A DNA stretch of 64,000 nucleotides. Source: Oegoconia quadripuncta. Its lineage: Eukaryota; Arthropoda; Insecta; Lepidoptera; Autostichidae. Location of the stretch: the NCBI GenBank assembly GCA_949316235.1, contig OX438744.1, positions 34,530,778 through 34,594,777 of the forward strand, written 5' to 3'. The notes under the pieces are model-generated. The model saw nothing but the letters and a program-made list of their open reading frames with translations. It was not told the origin of the DNA and searched no databases. Shown here one piece after another: positions 12,899 to 24,159 of the stretch; the stretch's first letter is position 1, and the number at the start of each line of letters is the position of its first letter. The position numbers and the translations under genes were made by a program.

Positions 12899-13235
12899 AT
12901 TATAATAAATAATATAAATAAATATCCTTGGACGTACACGCAATGCCATCTAGTTCCACATCAAGCAACTATATGCTTTTGTTGTGGATACTAGATGGTT
13001 GATATACTACATAAATACATCTTTTTTTGTAAATAAATACTTATTATAAATGAAAACATCCATAACTCGGGTATACATGTCCGTATCAATCATACAAACA
13101 TAAATACTTATTATAAATGAAAACATCCATAACTCGGGTCGTATCAATCATACAAACATATGCCCCTAGCGGGATTCGAACCCACGACTTTGGTATAGTG
13201 GACAGAGTTTCTAACCACTACACCAAACAGGTCGT
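12899..13235 (-). repeat. SINE-B copy with internal duplication
   Basis: A near full-length antisense copy. It runs from the 3' tail (AATATCCTTGGACGTACACG) to the tRNA-like head at 13160-13235, where box B reads GGGATTCGAACCC in antisense and the first bases read CACCAAACAGGTCGT. Unlike other copies, the segment from AAATACTTATTATAAATG to CAATCATACAAACAT occurs twice in tandem, at 13035-13101 and 13102-13159. The second unit lacks about 10 bases. Confidence 0.85.
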
Positions 13236-14954
13236 AAAACATAAACATAATGTTATCAAGATTGTTGCATCATAGTAAAGCAAAACGAATCGAAGCGCTC
13301 GTAAAACACATTTGCGGTTAACCGAAGCCGATTTGCTCTAACTCAGCTTTAATTTCAATAAAGCCTTTTTTTTCTGACGAAATGGCCTACACACCTGTTA
13401 CCTTCAAATTATATGCTGCACATATTTTGGGTCGATGACATTTTATAAAATGTGTTTCGAATTTTAAACGTATTTTATCGCTGTTTGTTCTACTTCGTTC
13501 GGCATGGTAAAGAATTTGTTGATATGGGGATGGGGAGGTTTTTTTTTTAATTTGCTCGCCCCAGGCAGGAAGCGTAGTCGCGCGGTCGCACTGAAGTGTT
13601 TACATGTTTGCACCCGGTTGTTTGGTTTGTTTCTTTAACTGCATTTTAGGCTGCGTGGGGTTTGACGCGAACTCGCTGGATTTTTTTTGCTTGCCTGTTA
13701 AAGCACAACTTAAATATCGTCAAGTGTTCTCGATGTCTCATGTCTTCAATGAAAAGATACTTAAAAATTTGCACGCACGGACGAACTGACGGAAGCATTG
13801 CATATCTTTGACGGTCTATAAACGTTTTTGTGATATTTACACAACGTCAAAACATTATATTCACAAGCAACGGACCACTAAACTAATGACATTGCATTGC
13901 GATCAATTTAAATAAATAGACAAATGTCAAAACGCTATGAAAAAATTCGTCCCCAGTCAACCGGATAGCTGTCGGACAAAAAAGCATCAATTCTTTTTTT
14001 AAACAGTACTTACACGTAATAACGATAAGAAATCATGAGCGAAGTTTGTTTGGCGTAAATCGATGTATTTCTTTGTCATGAACTGAGGTTTCCCTCAGTT
14101 GACCTTGTGCGAATGAAAATATTGGACCGTGGATTACGTTCACTTTGAACTTTTTAGCGGCTTTTATATTGCTCGAATCTATTTAAATTCCTAATTGAAA
14201 GATTTCCGATTGACTTCGGCATTGCAAACGCTTTAATGTTTCCAATTTTCTTTTTGTAAATCATGTTTCGTATGTATTTTGTGGCTGCCTTTTTGATTAC
14301 CTAATTTACAAGCTTCACTCAAAAATTGCTGTTGTATTTATTTTTTCACTTTTCGACACAGGCTCGTTCCGAGAGTCATTAGTCGGTTCTATGTCGTCAT
14401 CGTATCCCTTGATATCTCCGATAGCCCAAATATTTCTCGACCATTAACGCACGAACTAAATACCAGAAGAATAACGGAAAGAACACTGGTCACGTTTTTA
14501 TGTCATTAATGGTTGAGGGCTATTTATCTCGTCATGTCGTCTCTGGACCACCATTAATATGTGTCAAAACTGACTCCGCTGTCGTCGCAACTCTAGGGGC
14601 TTTTGTGTTGAGTTGTATCCGACAACGTTTCGATTTTAAACCACTGTGGACAGTGTTTTGTTAAGAGATATACGTTATTCGCAGTAAAAGGGTTTAATGC
14701 TTATTTGAAGCTAGTTTGTGTGGTATTTTTGTAATGTTGATTCATTGTTTTGTTAGGCAATTGAAAGGTCAAAATGGGTTGGGAAAATATTTTGCTGTAG
14801 CCAACAACAATGAAAAATGTTCCGATCCGCTCTAGGCTCTTGTGAACGCGACTCCAACCAAACTAGACAATCAACTTATGCAGGACGAGCTGGAATCCTG
14901 ATAGTATGAGAGGTAGAGAAGTCGTCTGCTTTAGGGATTAATAAAAACTGAAGC
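13236..14954. other. Unassigned, mostly unique sequence
   Basis: No SINE or LINE copy is recognised. A small perfect hairpin (AACTGAGG, TT, then the near complement) lies at about 14083-14101. Around 13550-13800 the base composition is a little richer in G and C and holds a 61-codon frame with no known domain. Nothing here can be called a gene. Confidence 0.4.
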
Positions 14955-15050
14955 ACAATACAATACAATACAATACAATACAATACAAATACACTTTATT
15001 GTACAAAAGGAGAACATACATTTTACAAAACACAATACTGATAAGAGCAC
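14955..15050 (-). repeat. LINE-C tail with (CAATA)n
   Basis: Six or so CAATA units followed by CAAATACACTTTATTGTACA are the antisense of a LINE 3' end (AATAAAGTG plus a TATTG-repeat tail). The same tail type occurs at 18128-18145. Only the 3' extremity is present. Confidence 0.65.
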
Positions 15051-15163
15051 AATTTGACTTTACTATTTTAAAAAGCTCATAAAATCGTACTACAAAAATT
15101 AAATAGACACTGCGTTATATTTGGTGATTTTACTTTAAGAAATGACCTTTAATCTAAGTAAAG

Positions 15164-15470
15164 TTTTCTTTTATACACAACGGGTTGGTACTTGACCTGA
15201 ATCACACCTGATGTTAAGTGAAGATGAGGTCGAAGGTGGAAACGTACTGACCCGGAAACCCCAACACATTTGGGGGACTGGCTATGTTATCACTGACAAC
15301 CGGAACACAACGATGCTATTAATATTGCTGCTTGGCGGCATATTTAGGTAAGATGGTGGTAGCTACCCAGGCGGACATTTAAAATGCCCTACCACCATCC
15401 AAACCGAGTACTTAAACATGTACCCCGCTGGGGATCGAACCTAATGTTGTTTACGTTGAGCCACGGAGGC
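15164..15470 (-). repeat. SINE-A copy, near full length, head deleted
   Basis: Runs from the antisense poly(A) tail through all body blocks to the tRNA-like head (GAGCCACGGAGGC at 15457-15469). About 20 bases between box B (GGGGATCGAACC) and the AATGTTGTTTAC segment are missing compared with 44152-44481, so the tRNA-like promoter is shortened. Confidence 0.9.
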
Positions 15471-15659
15471 GGTTAAGTTAAATGAATATGATACAAATAA
15501 ACTTTTTTTTTAAATTCAAACCAATTAACAAAAAGACGAAAACGTCGTCATAACACACTTGCCGCGTTACCTCCCTGGACAGCTGGACCTATATCCCTGG
15601 ACAACTGTTTGAGCAATTTTTTGAGCTTGACGTTGAGTTAAGGTACGCGCCATTTTGAT

Positions 15660-15786
15660 AACTGGCAATCTTATCTCAAACAGTTGGAACACAATGCTAT
15701 CAACATTGCGGCTTGGCGGCAGACTTAGATAAAATGGTGATAGATGCCAAATCAAACCCAGTGCGCCGGGAATCAAACCCGCGATT
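15660..15786 (-). repeat. SINE-A copy, diverged fragment
   Basis: The middle part of SINE-A in antisense: AATCTTATCTCAAACAG, GGAACACAATGCTATCAAC, GCTTGGCGGCAGA and TTAGATAAAATGGTG can be aligned, then a broken head AATCAAACCCGCGA. It is more diverged than the neighbouring copy, so probably an older insertion. Confidence 0.75.
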
Positions 15787-16574
15787 TTATACTTTCATTT
15801 AACTTTTTTGTGCGCATGATTTCTATCAATGTCTTCTTTTAAATAGCTGAGGCGTCACCATTAGCTTCATAACGGTATATGGAATCATATCGGGTCCGTC
15901 GATCGGTCACCGTCTCGAATGGGAGCCCGGTGAGTTAGTGTGAGTGTGTGCGTTTTGTATTCAAATGCCTATGTAGAGATGAGTATGGCTTTAAGAATGG
16001 ACACTTAGTTGTTGTTTGGTACAGCCTTGTACCGTTATTTTGTGTAACAAAAGAAAGCTTTAAATGTGTATTTAATTTATCCGTGGACCAGTTGTTTTGC
16101 GGAATGTTAGGATGGTGACGTTCTCTCGTACAATTCAGGAACCATCGGTTTTCATGGTGGTCATTTCAAGATTCCATTCAATTATTCTAAGTAGTGGTTT
16201 CCCGTTACCGTATTCGTCTTCCTGTGGGTGATGTCAAAGGCGACGAAGAGAATTTACACCAAAGAATCGACGTTGGGCTCACTGTCTTTTGTGCACTTCT
16301 GTATATTTGGATGGGTGAACCCCAGAATGTCGTTACAATCATAAATTTTTTAATGTTAGAAACACAGTATCCCTGTTCAAACCATTTGGGATAAAGGTTG
16401 TGATGTTATGTATGTATACTATAGGTATTTGGAATATATACAAAATACATTTTGTAAGTCTTCCACCATCAACATTATCACGCTGTATCAACCCTCTACT
16501 GAGTATAGTCTCTTCCCTTGTTGCATTACACCTGATAACATTATTAATTTTGTAGCTTTGGAAACAGCACTCCA
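15787..16574. other. Unassigned sequence
   Basis: No repeat family or coding exon is recognised. Overlapping open frames of 66-78 codons on opposite strands near 16194-16626 carry no known domain. Confidence 0.4.
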
Positions 16575-16672
16575 ACTGGACCGCTTATGCCTTGAGGACA
16601 GAGGCTGGACATACATAAACACATAACGCCAACAAACACATAACACCCGTCGTTTTTCGTCGGGGGTTAAAA
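16575..16672 (+). repeat. Rep-3 3' end
   Basis: AGAGGCTGGACATACATAAAC followed by ACACCCGTCGTTTTTCGTCG and a GGGGTTAAA end. The same end occurs at about 22930-22999 (CACCCGCCGTTTTTCGTA). I recognise this as a widespread lepidopteran repeat end but cannot classify it. Confidence 0.55.
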
Positions 16673-16799
16673 ACAGTGCACAACATACAACTCCACTCCA
16701 AAAACCAGGTCTTATGTTTCGTGATTTCCTTCTCGTTTGTTTCTTTCCTTAAGTGTTTCTTCCTCGATCACCATATTTAATCTCTGCTCTAATACACTA

Positions 16800-16975
16800 T
16801 GTCCATAGCTGGGGGGCCTGGTGACCTGTAATTCTGGTTCTTCCTTTTCAGGCACCAGTCTTCCCACAAATGTTTTGCAATTATATATAACCCAGCCCTA
16901 AAATCACTTTGTAAAGCGTCATTTGTGGTGAGAAAATAAACAATTTTTTATTTTATTTATTTATTATTATTAAAT
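16800..16975 (+). repeat. LINE-D 3' end, plus strand
   Basis: Reads GTGACCTGTAATTCTGG, GTAAAGCGTCATTTGTGG and TGAGAAAATAAAC, then an ATTTATTT-rich tail, which is a typical LINE 3' untranslated end. The region at 18122-18330 reads as a related tail on the opposite strand (TTTTGTGAGAGAAAATAAAA). Confidence 0.5.
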
Positions 16976-18121
16976 GCAAAGTTTCTGAAATCGGTAACAT
17001 TAAACTATTTATTTAGACTTTTTATATTACGGACTACGTTTATTTCAAAACTACTCAGATCTTCTAACTGAAATTACTTCCAAATAATAAGTTTTATTAC
17101 TTCAAATATTGAGTTTTTCAAAGTCCTTTACTATCTATTATACTATCGCCTATTGACATCTTTGACCTACCAAGACTCTTTGCTATTAGACCAACCAGAG
17201 ATTTTGAAGATCAACATGACTTAAATGCTGGTAACTTTATTGCCTTTGTGAAATTAATACTGGCAGTAACGGCAGATAAAAATAAGAGGGTAGTAACCAC
17301 CCACTGCACCCAAAACTATGACTGTCAGGTAGCTACTAGTCTTAACATAATACCGCCCATCTAAAACTGGGCCCGCATGGTGAATTATGGCCCATACGTG
17401 TTCCAACAGTGGGGAAGTGTGAGGCCACCCAAAGGTACGAAATCCTATCAAAACGACATAGATATAAGTATTACGCTGAATCGGCTAACCAAAACAGTTC
17501 GGTTTCTTTAAAGATATAACCACAGATAAAATAAATGGGAACTTCATAAATAACTATAGTCACAATATAAATCAAAGCAGAAGAAATAAAACGTCCGTCG
17601 GCGTGTTAAAATTACATCGAAAACATATTAACAAGTCAATATTAAACATACAAAAGTCTCAAAACAAAAAGGTGTCATTAATAAGAATTTTATGTCGCCG
17701 ACTATAAAATTGCGATAAAATTGTGTCTCAAGAAGCAAATGGCGGATTAACATAAACAAATTAGATGACAGGTAAGCGTATTCACGACAAGGCGTGTCGA
17801 GGCATTGAAATGTTCCGATCTGCATACACATCAGAAAATAAAAACTTAGTTTATAGCGCACAGAGATCCCTATCTTTTTATATTTTGTTATCCCGCGAAA
17901 CGACTGTGCTGAAGGATGCGCATTTATTACGCGATGCATCTATGGATATGCAAGGATTAACACCTTCGTCGACGTACCTATTTATAGTTGGACCAACGCG
18001 GGTGAATCGTGGCTTTGCCAGGTGGTTCAGTACCACTTTTGTTTATATCGTCATGTAATTTTAAATCAAATCAATTAATATTATTGTTTATATTATGCCT
18101 TTTATTATTTATTTTTTATTT
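16976..18121. other. Mostly unassigned, with a small SINE-C-like piece
   Basis: At about 17365-17435 GCCCGCATGGTGAATTATGG with CCCATACGTGTTCC resembles the 3' body of SINE-C-type repeats (compare 45185-45225). The rest, including a 103-codon minus-strand frame at 17628-17939 and a 97-codon plus-strand frame overlapping it, shows no domain and is not called. Confidence 0.4.
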
Positions 18122-18330
18122 TATTACAATACAATACAATACAAAAAGTTTTTATTTTCTCTCACAAAAATGTAGGTACAATACTTAACAATAGGCGCTT
18201 AAAATTATGACGTATAAACTAGTTTTTGAGAGAGACAGGTGTCCGTGCTAGGAAACCTGTGTGACAGATCACCAGCCTTTCACCCTCTGGAGTGGCTCTC
18301 TCATTGTGAGACAGTATGGTCAGTATGGGG
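18122..18330 (-). repeat. LINE-D 3' end, minus strand
   Basis: Antisense (CAATA)n tail at 18128-18145, then TTTTTATTTTCTCTCACAAA and a segment around GAGAGACAGGTGTCCGTGC. It reads as the 3' untranslated region of a 5'-truncated non-LTR element. The TG-rich stretch downstream (18335-18400) may be part of the same UTR. Confidence 0.5.
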
Positions 18331-19744
18331 GGAAGCTGTGTGTGGATGTATGTGTGTATATGTATGTATATATGGGGATGTGGGTGTATTGTGTGGGTAT
18401 TTGTTACAGTATTACTATAATGTATAGATGGATATAATGATATGTTACGACATTGTAAAAGTAAGATAAACATATCTAAATTTATTGGACCAACTCTGAA
18501 TTACCCCCAAAAACAAATCAGCTTCCATAGAAAGCCATTGCTTTCCATTTCTATTCTTCTCCATTGAGAAGTGCTGTAACTATTGGTGATAAAAGACTAC
18601 ACGTTTAGTTTTTTTTTATGCAATACTTGTAGGAATCACTACGTTTAGAGATGGATAATGCTGACTGTAAAATTTCTGAAATGCCTGAGGATATTTTGTA
18701 GCGACCACTAAAACTGTGGGTACAACTACGAAATCGTGTGTGATCCCTGAGACGAAGGTTCTTGATATGTGATCAGTTCGAAGAGGTCTAAACCTAAATT
18801 CAGTGGCCTCAAATATTTCAGGACCGTTAAACCTCATGTTTACTCAAGATTGGGCTTTAGGTCAAATGCTCTTTCAGAGCTCCTAACTTATTTAAGGGAC
18901 AACCTGTCACTTTATACCATCTTATTTTAAACAGCCACAACGTACTGAAGCTAATAAACACTGCAGTTTTAAAAACATAAAATAAATTTGATTTTGACTT
19001 CGTGTTTATTGATAATACAGAATCAACAGCATAATTATAAACATTTACACAAAATTTACAAGCCAAAGTCTTGCCAATTACCTACAGATTCTCATTTTTC
19101 ATTACAATTCTCTTAATCGTCTCTCTTAATCTTAATAAATCGATGTCATAGTCTTCTAATTCTTTTGGTTTTCTTATGTCGTATACAATATTTAATGCAA
19201 AAATGTTTTGTCTTTTTGCGTGTAAATTTTCTGACCTCTCTTTACAATTTGACTTTATCTTCCTCTTCAACTTCCACTCTAATTGTATCTCTGTCTCTCT
19301 TAGATAGGTGACCTACCAAAAATTCAGCAGAATACTTTCGTATCAAATTTTTTCATTAAGCACATAGTTTCCTCAATAATGATGATCAATTCCTTTTTCC
19401 TCTACCTTAGAAAACTTTGCATAACGACGTACACTTAACACAAAAAATAGGAGCCGCAATCTGTACTCTCTTGCATAAACTTCAATGGATGTCTACCTTG
19501 TCAAGCACACCGCTGGCAAATCTGTCACCCTGATATCAAGGTGATGCAAAGCGCGAAAAAACTTACCCCCCTGTGCTCGAAGAGATAACGAGATGTAAAT
19601 TACACAGGGGATGGTAGAACGAATTTACTTGGGAGATGGTGCTGAAAGAAATTAATGTTTCAGCGGTAACCGTTAGGTTTGGGTAATGTTCGATCAAGGT
19701 AGGGGATCTACAGGTACTACGCTAACTGCATTGATCGTTTCTTA
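18331..19744. other. Unassigned sequence
   Basis: Apart from a LINE-like tail (CATAAAATAAATTTGATTTTG at about 18976) I see nothing that can be named. Short open frames do not carry recognisable domains. Confidence 0.4.
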
Positions 19745-19803
19745 AAGACCGGTAATGTCTCCTAAATTGGGAGACCGCGTCTTAACCGCTGAGCCACCGA
19801 TGC
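19745..19803 (-). repeat. SINE-C head fragment
   Basis: TTGGGAGACCGCGTCTTAAC followed by CGCTGAGCCACCGATGC is the antisense of the tRNA-like head of SINE-C (box A TGGCTCAGCGG). Only the first ~55 bases are present. Confidence 0.7.
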
Positions 19804-20159
19804 TCTTGAACATCATAATAGAAATACTTTATTCCACTATAAAACAATAACAAGGACAACAATGTGACTAATTACGAAGCACAACCCAACACGAATAATC
19901 CAAAGGGACTCGTGTTATATGGACCACCCTTGAGCCTATTAATGTTCGATCAAGTAGACGAGTCGCCGACGACGACCGTTCTCAATAATTTAGCTATACT
20001 CTTTGTTTAGGTCGCATAATAATAAGCTTGTTTAGTACAGAGAGAGTAGCTTAATTTCGTGGAGGTTTTATTGAGATTAGTGGAATGCATAATAAATTGC
20101 GTAATAGGGTTGTTGTTTTGTATTTTAGGTCTCCTTTGTACATATCTGTACCTGTCGCC

Positions 20160-20363
20160 GTATGCCTGTAAGCGTGCTATTCGTGCCATTTATAAATTAG
20201 GGCTTAGAGTGTCTCTTAAAGATAAGTTTAAGGAAATTAATGTCTTAACAATGAGTTCTCAATACATTTATGAGTATTTGTTATATTCAAAAAAAAAAAT
20301 ATAACCTTATTCGCTAAAAATAGTGATAGGCACAATGTTAATACAAGGAATAAGAACCAGTTA
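20160..20363 (+). pseudogene. LINE-A reverse transcriptase C-terminus, left part
   Basis: Reads ACKRAIRAIYKLGLRVSLKD, then KFKEINVLTMSSQYIYEYLL: the same domain edge as at 11925 and 46613. The frame is lost in an A run near 20290. The copy is split by the Harbinger-type element at 20364-21533 and resumes at 21534. Rejoining the flanks at the TTA duplication restores the order seen in the uninterrupted copy at 46530-47150. The left boundary of the LINE is uncertain because the preceding ~100 bases stay open but do not match the other copies. Confidence 0.75.
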
Positions 20364-21533
20364 TCAGGGGGCCTACAACGATCATTTTAAAAACCATCAT
20401 GTTTCAGGAACGTTTTGTTTCAATGTTAAAGTAATATTACTCAAATTCGTACCGCGATCATCTAGCGATAATACAAAACAATATTGTTTTACTCCTGCTT
20501 AGAGACGGGAAAGAACGAATGATTTGTCTATTCCTTGCAGTCAGAAGAACGAGACAACGTTATACCTTTGTATAGCGTTATCACTTTCACACCTCGAATA
20601 ATAATAGCGTTCCGGTATACGCAATTATTTAAATAAGTATTGTGCATGATTTTTGTCGTTTATGTTCATATTTTTATTGTTGAAATGCGTAATTAGAAAT
20701 AAAAGTTTTTTATATTTATGCATATATAAATTTAAATATACATTTTCATTGAAGCGTAAATTAAATGTGAAGTAACGCTGCTCCCGCCGCCGGTGTCGTT
20801 CCGTAAAATGAAACATTGTGTCAAAGTAATAAGCGCGGCGCTTTCTTAATTTCATAATCTTGGTATAAAATTTTTATTTGTTTGAAATTATTTTTTACTG
20901 GTTTTATAGAATTTATATTATGGCGACTAGAAGTAAATACAAACTAATGTTTGAGTGATTTTTGTGCATTTATAGAATAAGCAAGCATCCTAGACAAAGA
21001 ACTCGTCGAACAAATTCAGCTTCGTCAATATCGAAGGGATTACATTCTTCACGTAATCGCCTTCGACGTTGCATCTTCTCCGACAAATCCTCTGCGGCAT
21101 CGTCTTCCAGAAACTCGAATAATTCGTAATCATTGGCCATCTAAAACCACATCACATTTAATGTATTTCTAATCGGTTTACGCAATGAACACAATGTATT
21201 TATAAAGAGTTATTGTGAAAAACACATCCACTTACTTTTTTAAGCGAAAATAACGGTTTATTATCCTTATACCACTAAAACAATAATAAATCCATCACAA
21301 GAGACTAACTTTTTTAAGATTGTAAAATTTGACGTTTGAGCAATATTACTAGCTGTCAAACGACCGTTAAACAACGATGATGGTACGAATTGAGCGAATG
21401 ATTCAGCGGTGACGTCACAAAACTGCTTAACAAAACAATATTATAATAAGCTTGTTTTAAGGCGGTCGGGGTACGAATTTCCAAAGTAATATTACTGTAA
21501 TATTGCTATAAGAGGTGATTGTAGGCCCCCAGT
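20364..21533 (-). mobile_element. PIF/Harbinger-type DNA transposon, internally deleted
   Basis: A 1,170-bp element with terminal inverted repeats TCAGGGGGCCTACAA (left) and ACTGGGGGCCTACAA (right, read inwards), flanked on both sides by TTA (20361-20363 and 21534-21536), the 3-bp target duplication typical of PIF/Harbinger. Subterminal motifs also match in inverted orientation (AGTAATATTACT with ATTCGTACC near both ends). It sits inside a LINE-A copy, so the empty site can be read directly. Inside, on the minus strand, is a short transposase-like N-terminus (20970-21140). The catalytic domain is absent, so the element is non-autonomous. Confidence 0.82.
20970..21140 (-). pseudogene. Harbinger transposase N-terminal remnant
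   Basis: A 56-residue frame from ATG at 21140 to TAA at 20970. It begins MANDYELFEFLEDDAAEDLS, has an Arg-rich stretch (QRRRRLREE) and then NPFDIDEAEFVRRV. The acidic start, RRRRLR segment and NPFD.DE.EF.RR motif resemble the beginning of insect Harbinger transposases (from memory, not searched). The expected DDE nuclease domain of about 250 residues is missing, so this is a truncated relic. A 76-codon Arg/Phe-rich frame further along the same strand (20625-20855) could be another remnant but shows no motif that I know. Confidence 0.6.
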
Positions 21534-21925
21534 TTATGTTAGCCGACTTCATAAAGTTAGTAAATCGCTCAAAGGGCAATGTATACGCTTTTATAATAAG
21601 GTTCCAGTAGACATTCAAAATTTGCCTTTAAAAAAATTTAAAGCAATCATAAAACAGAAATTATTAGCAAAAAGGCTATTATAAAATCACTGACTATTTG
21701 AATGATAAGCAAGCATGGACATAGCTGTCTTATTATTCATATAATTATGAAATCACAAATTGTAACCCATAATCTTTAAAAGAGCAACCCTAGAGTTTCT
21801 TGCTCGTTCTTCTCTGGGGAGTCAGCTTTGTGAATGAGCCGTAAATTTAAATATAATATTAATAGTGACGTTTTCAAGTGATAATTTTATCCTATGAAAT
21901 AAAATATTTTGATTTGATTTGATTT
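21534..21925 (+). pseudogene. LINE-A C-terminus and 3' end, right part
   Basis: Continues the LINE-A copy after the Harbinger-type insertion: KGQCIRFYNKVPVDIQNLPL, then a frameshift in KAIIKQKLLAKR before the equivalent of the DYLNDKQAWT stop at about 21721. The 3' untranslated part has GAGTTTCTTGCTCGTTCTTC, GTGAATGAGCCG, AAGTGATAATTTTATCC and a (GATTT)n tail ending near 21925, a typical LINE terminus. Confidence 0.8.
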
Positions 21926-21994
21926 GTCCACGCCCCCTCTCTCACATACTTAACACTCTTACACACAGAAAGAACATCAAGCAACATAGGTAGT

Positions 21995-22690
21995 TGTTTT
22001 TTACCCGACTCAATGTAAACAACATAGGATTCGGAGATCGCGGGTCCATCTGTCCATCTGTATCAAAGGTTACGTCACTGCTGGCCACCCTCTTCTCATT
22101 GCTGCTGTGGACTATAATCTACCACACGGGCCTAATGCGGATTGGTGGATTTGTATCCGGGTGTACGAATCGGAGGTCGCGGATTCGTTTTCCAGCGGGG
22201 TACATGTTTAGTACTCAGTTTGGTTGGTGGTAAGGCATTTTAAATGTCTGCCTCGCTAGCTACCACCGTCTTATCAAAGTCTGCCACCAAAACAGCAATG
22301 TTAATAGCATTGTTGTATTCCGGTTAGATATGATAGCCAGTTCCCCAAATAAGATGGGGTTTCCGGGTCAGTACACTTCCACCTTCGGCCTAATCTTCAT
22401 TTAACATCAGGTGTGATTGAGGTCAAGTGCTAACCCGTTATGTATATAAAAAAATGCTTTTCGAGTGTATATATGTAGTATGTGTGTATGTAGTAAGTAT
22501 ATACATATGTAGATTTCTATATTACCTTCTGCAGTCTAAACGGCTTGACCGATTTTGAAATGCAAGGTGTCGTTCGATTCGTCTTGATCCCTGGTGTGGC
22601 ATAGGATACATTTTATGGGAAAACATCGAACATGGCGCCCGCAAAACATAAATTACAACCCAACAGTTGTTTGGTTTTGAAATACTTAAA
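21995..22690 (+). repeat. Rep-2 copy, split by SINE-A
   Basis: The start TTTTTTACCCGACT at 21997-22010 is cut off. After the SINE-A insertion the element resumes at about 22456 with CTTTTCGAGTGTATATATG, then GTCTAAACGGCTTGACCG, CGTCTTGATCCCTGG and AACATGGCGCCCGC. Other Rep-2 copies (24416-24470, 37718-38000, 60425-60610) show the same blocks in the same order. The class of Rep-2 cannot be decided from the window. Confidence 0.6.
22011..22454 (+). repeat. SINE-A copy with an interrupted head
   Basis: Begins CAATGTAAACAACATAGG and GATTCGGAGATCGCGGGT, then departs into about 115 bases of foreign sequence (including GTGGACTATAATCTACCACA, known from other lepidopteran repeats), then resumes at about 22170 with ACGAATCGGAGGTCGCGG and continues through the whole SINE body to an A-rich tail at 22454. 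The head motif thus occurs twice. Confidence 0.8.
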
Positions 22691-22770
22691 CAGTTATTAT
22701 TTTCTTACTACCTATATAAGATTAGTATGTATAGTCAATAGTTATAACTATGAATTGAAAATTTGAAAGA

Positions 22771-23000
22771 CCCCCAAGGAAATAAATGATTATATCATCC
22801 AGATAGACCAAGCTAAATATCTTCGAAACGGCTTACCTGATTTCCACCAAACATAGCTAAGCCCCTATCGTTTAGTCTTTAGTATAAAATTGAACTGTAC
22901 CTACTTATTTCGGACCACGTATTACTGAGATCCAGACAAAAGCTGGACACACACACATACATACACACACGCCGTCAAACATAGAACACCCGCCGTTTTT
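22771..23000 (+). repeat. Rep-3 copy
   Basis: Contains TTATATCATCCAGATAGACC, ATCTTCGAAACGGCTTACC and TTTCCACCAAACATAGCTAAG, and ends near CACCCGCCGTTTTTCG. A partial copy at 59793-59960 shares the first blocks, and 16575-16672 shares the end. A CA-rich short repeat occurs just before the end. Confidence 0.55.
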
Positions 23001-23290
23001 CGTATAGGATAAAACTATCACTTCGAAAACGTAAAAACCTGACTCCCAGAGAAGAACGTGCAAGAAATTCAAGCATTACTCTTTTTAATTAGGTTTTAGG
23101 TTACTATATGTGATTCGACAGAACAGGGAAAAACATATATTATATTGTATAATTAGACTGAATATCGCCGAGCGGCCATGTCCTTGTTTGCTTATAATTA
23201 TAGTAGTCAGAAATAGCCTATTGTAAATTTCTGTTTTAAATCCGTTTTGAATTTATTTAAAGGAAAATTTTAAACGTCTATTGGTACTTT
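23001..23290 (-). repeat. LINE-A/B-type 3' end
   Basis: Antisense of a LINE tail: AGGATAAAACTATCACTTCG, then CCCAGAGAAGAACGTGCAAG and AAATTCAAGCATTACTC. Further on TTTCTGTTTTAAATCCG with TTTATTTAAAGGAAAATTTT resembles the extended LINE-B copy at about 25630-25672. It is 5'-truncated and has no readable coding part. Confidence 0.55.
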
Positions 23291-23591
23291 AACCTCAAAA
23301 AGCGTTTACTGGTCTAGTGGGTTTGGGTCTGCTATCGAAACTTAAGGATTTTGTGCATTTCTGTAAATTTCTAAAGTTGAACCGTGGATGTTAGAACACC
23401 CAAACGCAAATTTTTGGGATACCCCTGACCACCCCATTTGGGATATTTGTATATTCGTCTAGTCGTGACATTATGTATGTAGTAAGTTAAATATGTTTTT
23501 AGTATAAAAATAATAACTTCTATAAGGAATTATAAATGAACTTGTATAAATTTATTGATCAATTTCGCCCGTTGCTTCACCTGGCAGTAAT

Positions 23592-23758
23592 TTTCGGAGG
23601 TCGCGGGTTCGATCCCCAGCGGGGTACTTGTTTAAGTACTCGGTTTGGGCTATAGGACATCTATATACCAAATTTCACCGAAACCCATTTCCAAGTCCGT
23701 CCGATTGATCAATGAACAAACAAACACACTTTGCATTTATAACATTAGGTAGAGTAGT
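23592..23758. repeat. SINE-A head joined to an antisense Rep-1 end
   Basis: Bases 23595-23648 are an excellent SINE-A head (GGAGGTCGCGGGTTCGATCC, GGGGTACTTGTTTAAGTACT, CGGTTTGG). At about 23648 the sequence switches to the complement of the Rep-1 start (AAATTTCACCGAAACCCATT, ATTTATAACATTAGG). No poly(A) lies between them, so it is a chimera made by recombination or by insertion and deletion. Confidence 0.7.
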
Positions 23759-24159
23759 GTAGATTGTCATGAAATTGAACATTGGATCGATCAAGTGTCC
23801 TTATTATTATAATAATATACCTATGTGAAGTCTTTGTTTAAATGATCTTATAAGGTCTAGCTTAAATAAAACGCGCTAATATAGCTTCACAATAAGCAAG
23901 GCACTAATTCCACGCTACAATGCCTTGTTAATACCTAATACAATATTCATTCATGTTCATATCAATTATGCTCTCTGAACTAAGAGCTAGTGAGTTCGAA
24001 TTATTTTAGTATAAAATAGTTATGTTACGTCACCTTTGTCGGGTCGTTGGTACAGTGGATGGAATAACGACCAGTGTAAGATGACCACGCGAAGCTACTG
24101 TAAATATGAGTGCAGCGAGACCTGTTTATACTGGTAGTTTCGTGCTATTTTACAACGTT

